From the NCBI GenBank assembly GCA_021443065.1, contig JABUUR010000017.1, forward strand, positions 1 through 5,897: a stretch of DNA of 5,897 bases. The letters run 5' to 3'. The DNA comes from Fibrobacter sp. (GTDB lineage: Bacteria > Fibrobacterota > Fibrobacteria > Fibrobacterales > Fibrobacteraceae). The notes under the pieces were generated by a model. That model did no database searches and was not told the origin of the DNA. It saw nothing but the letters and a program-made list of their open reading frames with translations. Shown here one piece after another: positions 5,399 to 5,897 of the stretch; within the stretch, counting starts at the first letter, position 1; each line of letters begins with the position of its first letter. A program made the translations under genes and the position numbers.

Positions 5399-5897
5399 GT
5401 CCTCCCGGCCCCCGCTTGAATGTCCTCCCGGGCTTGCCCCGGGACCTCTCCCGCTTGAATGTCATCCCGGCCCCCGAACCGGGATCTCCGCTGTTCTGTC
5501 ATCCCGGGCTTGCCCCGGGATCCCCCTCCGCACTGTCATCCCGGCCTCCGCGCCGGGATCTCCCCCTGCAACCTGTCCTCCCGGGCTCGCCCCGGGACCT
5601 CTCCCGCAACCTGTCCTCCCGGCCCCCGCGCCGGGATCTCCTCCCCAGCACAGTCATCCCGGCCCCCGCCCCGGGATCTCCCCCCCGCACTGTCCTCCCG
5701 GCCTAAGCCTGCCCCGGGATCTCCTCCCCGCACTGTCATCCCGGGCTTGCCCCGGGATCTCCTCCCCGCACTGTCCTCCCGGGCTCGCCCCGGGACCTCT
5801 CCCGCTTGAATGTCATCCCGGCCCCCGAGCCGGGACCTCCCCCCGCACTGTCCTCCCGGCCTAAGCCTGCCCCGGACTTGATCCGGGGAGCCGGGAC
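5399..5897 (+). repeat. Compact palindromic repeat array with C-rich spacers (right array)
   Basis: Thirteen units start with GTCATCCCGG or GTCCTCCCGG at 5399, 5422, 5461, 5498, 5535, 5575, 5613, 5653, 5692, 5735, 5773, 5812 and 5850. The first is a 23-nt half unit without a right arm; the next eleven are full units spaced 37-43 nt apart; the last runs off the window. Arms are CCCGGG/CCCGGG or CCCGGC/GCCGGG, with loops such as CTTGC, CTCGC, CTCCGC or CCCCCGA. Spacers are C-rich (for example CTCCTCCCCGCACT) with repeated endings CGCACT, CGCTTGAAT and GCAACCT. The units have the same orientation as the left array. Nothing else was found in this stretch: the open frames on both strands come from the low stop-codon content of the repeats. 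Confidence 0.93.
5850..5897 (+). repeat. Extended repeat unit with nested double hairpin
   Basis: The outer stem TCCCGGC (5854-5860) pairs with GCCGGGA (5890-5896). An inner stem CCCCGGA (5870-5876) pairs with TCCGGGG (5882-5888) around the loop CTTGA. The 9-nt CTAAGCCTG lies between the left arms. The unit is 48 nt so far and is cut by the window end. The unit at 5692 carries the same CTAAGCCTG but lacks the inner right arm and outer right arm, and looks like a deletion derivative of this longer form. Confidence 0.75.

Noticed and set aside
5058..5864. Overlapping open frames on both strands through the right array.
   Set aside because: They stay open because the GC-rich units contain few stop codons; several frames are open at once, and the longest begins out of frame inside znuC.
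5399..5897. CRISPR array, because of short regularly spaced palindromic repeats.
   Set aside because: The spacers are 12-16 nt, C-rich and recur within the array, the repeats vary in arms and loops, and no cas gene is present.
1..5897. A transposon or integron bounded by the two arrays.
   Set aside because: No transposase, integrase or target-site duplication is visible; the block carries ordinary chromosomal genes with similar composition throughout.

Overview
The window holds five complete protein genes in one compact block (about 440-5388), with an array of GC-rich palindromic repeats on each side (1-435 and 5399-5897). The DNA looks like a bacterial chromosome of moderate GC. Several features suggest a Gram-negative organism, perhaps of the Fibrobacterota/Bacteroidota side of the tree: a Sec-exported zinc-binding protein, an RsmE whose C-terminal motif is of the LGNxRLR type, and starts with poor or no Shine-Dalgarno sequence. 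This placement is an inference; nothing in the window proves it.

Layout. From 1 to 435 lies a repeat array built from full hairpin units (36-38 nt) and half units (22-23 nt), which alternate to give a 59-nt super-period. It stops 4 nt short of the stop codon of a minus-strand gene (440-2134) encoding a seven-helix membrane protein with a cytoplasmic HD-GYP domain, probably a cyclic-di-GMP phosphodiesterase. Next comes rsmE (2209-2919, minus), a 16S rRNA m3U methyltransferase. A 37-bp divergent spacer contains a near-perfect inverted repeat that looks like a mirrored bidirectional promoter. Rightward from it run a NagD-type HAD phosphatase (2957-3757), a zinc-binding periplasmic protein ZnuA (3757-4599, overlapping the HAD gene by one base) and the zinc transporter ATPase ZnuC (4627-5388). 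Ten bases after znuC a second array starts and runs off the window end.

How the genes work together. The HAD-znuA-znuC set is probably one transcript. ZnuA would capture Zn2+ in the periplasm and ZnuC would power its import, but the membrane permease ZnuB is not in the window; if present, it lies beyond the right array or elsewhere. The HD-GYP protein has its own -10-like box and belongs to second-messenger signalling. RsmE is housekeeping.

The most unusual content is the pair of arrays. They have the same orientation, share the same hairpin family and even the same half-unit type, but differ in higher-order layout and spacer composition. They directly flank a block of about 5 kb and abut the 3' ends of both outer genes. 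No mobile-element gene, CRISPR array, tRNA or rRNA was seen.
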